Positions 62,076-64,000 of a DNA stretch of 64,000 bases are shown here, piece after piece (the stretch's first letter is position 1; each line of letters opens with the position of its first letter). The DNA comes from Strobilurus pachycystidiatus. Lineage: Eukaryota; Basidiomycota; Agaricomycetes; Agaricales; Physalacriaceae. The notes beneath the pieces were generated by a model. It did no database searches. It saw only the letters and a list, made by a program, of their open reading frames with translations, and was not told where the DNA came from. Location: NCBI GenBank assembly GCA_019915135.1, contig JAHLMK010000002.1, positions 1,240,001 through 1,304,000 on the forward strand, given 5' to 3'. Made by a program: the position numbers and the translations under genes.

Positions 62076-64000
62076 GCGCGTCCTGTGCCTCCTGTTCGAT
62101 GTCTTGAATTTCCTGGACTATGGTCTGAGCCCGGTCGTCGCAAGACGCAGCGCCCTCTAAAGGTGGAATGCGCCGGGGCTCGCGCCCGGTCTTCAGCATG
62201 TGCATTGAAAGTCCCGTGCTCGCGTTCACCGAAGACATCATGTTGAAACGGATAATCGGGAGTGCGTCGAACCAACCACGTTGCTTCCTGTCGGCAAAAT
62301 ACCGCAGGCACTGAATCATAGTTCGGTTAGTACGTTCCGACAAACCGTCCGCTTGAGGATGGTAAGAAGAGGACACTTTAACTTTCATCCCCGTGAGTAC
62401 CATAAGGGACTTCCAGAACTGCGATATCCACAGCTTGTCTCTGTCGCAGACAATGTTATCCGGCAAGCCATTCTCGCAATACCACTCTTTGAAGAAAATA
62501 TAAGCCGCCTCGGGAGCGTTGATCGTGGTGTTGGTGGCGGCAAGTCGGACGTCAGCGCCCAGTCTACAAGTCATGGTCAAGATGCAGTCGCATCCCTTGT
62601 CTTCGGGGAGAGGTCCGACAAAGTCAAGGCCGACTGATAACAATCGTCCATCGGGAACGGGTAGTGGGTGAAGAGGGCTCGATTTGCGTACTGTGGAGTC
62701 CTTGTTCCGCTGGCAAGAGTCGCAGGCAGGGACATAGGCCTTCTCGAGGTCTCTTCGCATGTTGGGCCAGTAGTATGAATTCCGGAGCTGAGCATAAGAC
62801 TTGTCAAAGCCAAAATGGCCAGCGTGATCATGCGCGAGCCGAAACAAGTCTTCGCGAAGAGTAGAGTGTCGAGGGATGATGAGACGTCCGTCCGTGTACC
62901 ATAGACCATTTGAATTGGTAATGCCCGGGGGCAAGGCTCGTAGTTCGGCTAGTTTGACGCACCAAGGGTCGACCTTGTAGCCATCCTTGATCGTTTGAAG
63001 GTATTCCGAAGAGGAACCAATAGTGAGAACAGCGGCTATGGCTTGGGGTAAGGCCGGCCAAGTTGTGAAAGAAGAATCGTCCGGGACTTCGTGAGCGTAT
63101 CGACCGTTCTTCACACGAGACAAGGCATCGGCGCCAACGTTCTCGGCGCCCTTGATGTAAGCGATGGAGAGATCATACTGGGAAAGGAACTCTTGCCAGC
63201 GGAGTTGGCGTCGCGAGAGGTCCTTCTGAGTGTTGAAGTTTTCTAAGGTACGGTGGTCGGTCAGCACGAAAATCTGCATGCCTACACAGTCAGCGCGCCA
63301 TTTCTTTAGAGCGCGAACTATAGCCAGAAGTTCTTTCTCATGGACCGGGTAGTTCAGTTCTGCCGAAGAGAGCTGACCGGAGTCAAACGCCACAGGGCGA
63401 GCAGTTGCAAGGGAGGAACCCCACATTAAAATAGCGCCAGTGCGCCATTCGCTGGCATCACAAACCAGAAAGATTTTCTTATCCTCAGGGTTGTCATGAT
63501 CGATGACCGTAAGAACCTCGCGGCTGACGACAAGACGTTTAATGTTCAGGAAAGCGTCCTCGTGAGTCTCTGTCCAACCAGGGAAGGTTTTATCACACTC
63601 CTTCATAGTCAAAGGAGTTAGAACACGTGTATATTCAGCGAGGTTTTCGAGAAAGCCAGCCACGAACCGGACCATTCCCAAGAATCGTCGGGTTTCTTCC
63701 GAGGATCGGGGAGTTGGGTAGTTCAATATAGCATTCACTTTTGAGTTCTGAGCTTCCACCCCGTTCCCGGAGATATGGTAGCCCAAGAAGTCAATTTCAT
63801 CTTGGAAGAAATCACACTTGGCACGGTTGCAAAAGAGTTTGGCTTTCCGAAGAGCCTCCAGGATAAGGCGAACATGAATAGCATGTTCCTCGTCATCCTT
63901 CGATCAGATGATTATGTCGTCAAGGTAAACGTGGCAGAATTTTCCGATGTAGGAACGCAGGGCGGCGGTTACCCGTCGTTGTTGCACACTCGGGGCGTTC
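62076..64000 (-). pseudogene. pol: Chromovirus pol: RT end, RNase H, integrase (runs off the window)
   Basis: From the right edge the minus frame reads the RT palm with YLDDIII followed by TGA (63904-63906, where Trp is usual), then FLGYHISG. RNase H-type region: FLVCDASEWRTGAILMWGSS, ELNYPVHEKELLAIVRALKK, DHRTLENF, GADALSR. Integrase: HDHAGHFGFDKSYAQLRNSY and CDSCQRNKD (HHCC); VGLDFVGPLPEDKG, NIVCDRDKLWISQFWKSL and SYHPQADGLSERTNRT (D,D,E). At 62076 it is cut by E2 and continues at 41732. The nonsense codon and the insertion make it dead. Confidence 0.85.

Overview
The window looks like transposon-dense DNA of a mushroom-forming basidiomycete (Agaricomycete). The signs are GT-AG introns of about 45-65 nt, a KDZ transposase remnant, an RNase H1 N-terminal-like domain gene, Ty3 chromovirus and gypsy retroelements, and degraded DDE_1, hAT-like, CACTA-like and mariner-like elements. 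I cannot name the species. Almost none of the 64 kb is ordinary host DNA.

Left part (1-7.9 kb): two spliced host-like gene pieces, then two copies of a 1.07-kb hAT-like element in inverted orientation (1582-2653 and 4687-5770). Their 8-bp target duplications show that the 2-kb segment between them was flipped by recombination. A multi-exon Agaricomycete gene is split across the flip. A KDZ transposase tail and a lysine/alanine-rich ORF follow.

7.9-22.1 kb: a 4.4-kb CACTA-like foldback element holding two solo LTRs and a long subterminal minisatellite; broken gene exons; a third solo LTR; an AT-rich hAT-like element with a palindromic mariner-like MITE inside it; and a DDE_1 transposase pseudogene interrupted by another hAT-like MITE and by retroelement E1.

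22.1-38.5 kb (E1, 16.4 kb) and 41.7-62.1 kb (E2, 20.3 kb): two related giant Ty3/gypsy retrotransposons, each with intact LTRs and a 4-bp target duplication. Both read gag > protease > pol on the + strand. Pol follows protease through a conserved GGGTTTT -1 slippery site. Both then carry several kb of intron-containing accessory genes: one (E1) or two (E2) + strand zinc-cluster-like proteins, then two antisense genes (here A2 and A1) up to the 3' LTR. Each element has an exact 15-nt internal copy of its own polypurine tract, in the same place (between the convergent zinc-cluster and A2 genes) and about 3.4 kb from the 3' LTR, like a central PPT. E2 also has three antisense tRNA-like Pol III units and TCGA-NN-TCGA palindromes in its LTRs, introns and genes. 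This shared accessory module is the best candidate for an undescribed system.

E2 sits inside an older chromodomain Ty3 element on the minus strand (41082-41732 and 62076-64000), which has a stop right after its YLDD motif. E1 sits inside the DDE_1 pseudogene (continued at 38542-38873). The remaining spacer (38.9-41.1 kb) holds weak exon fragments and one minus-strand hypothetical ORF.
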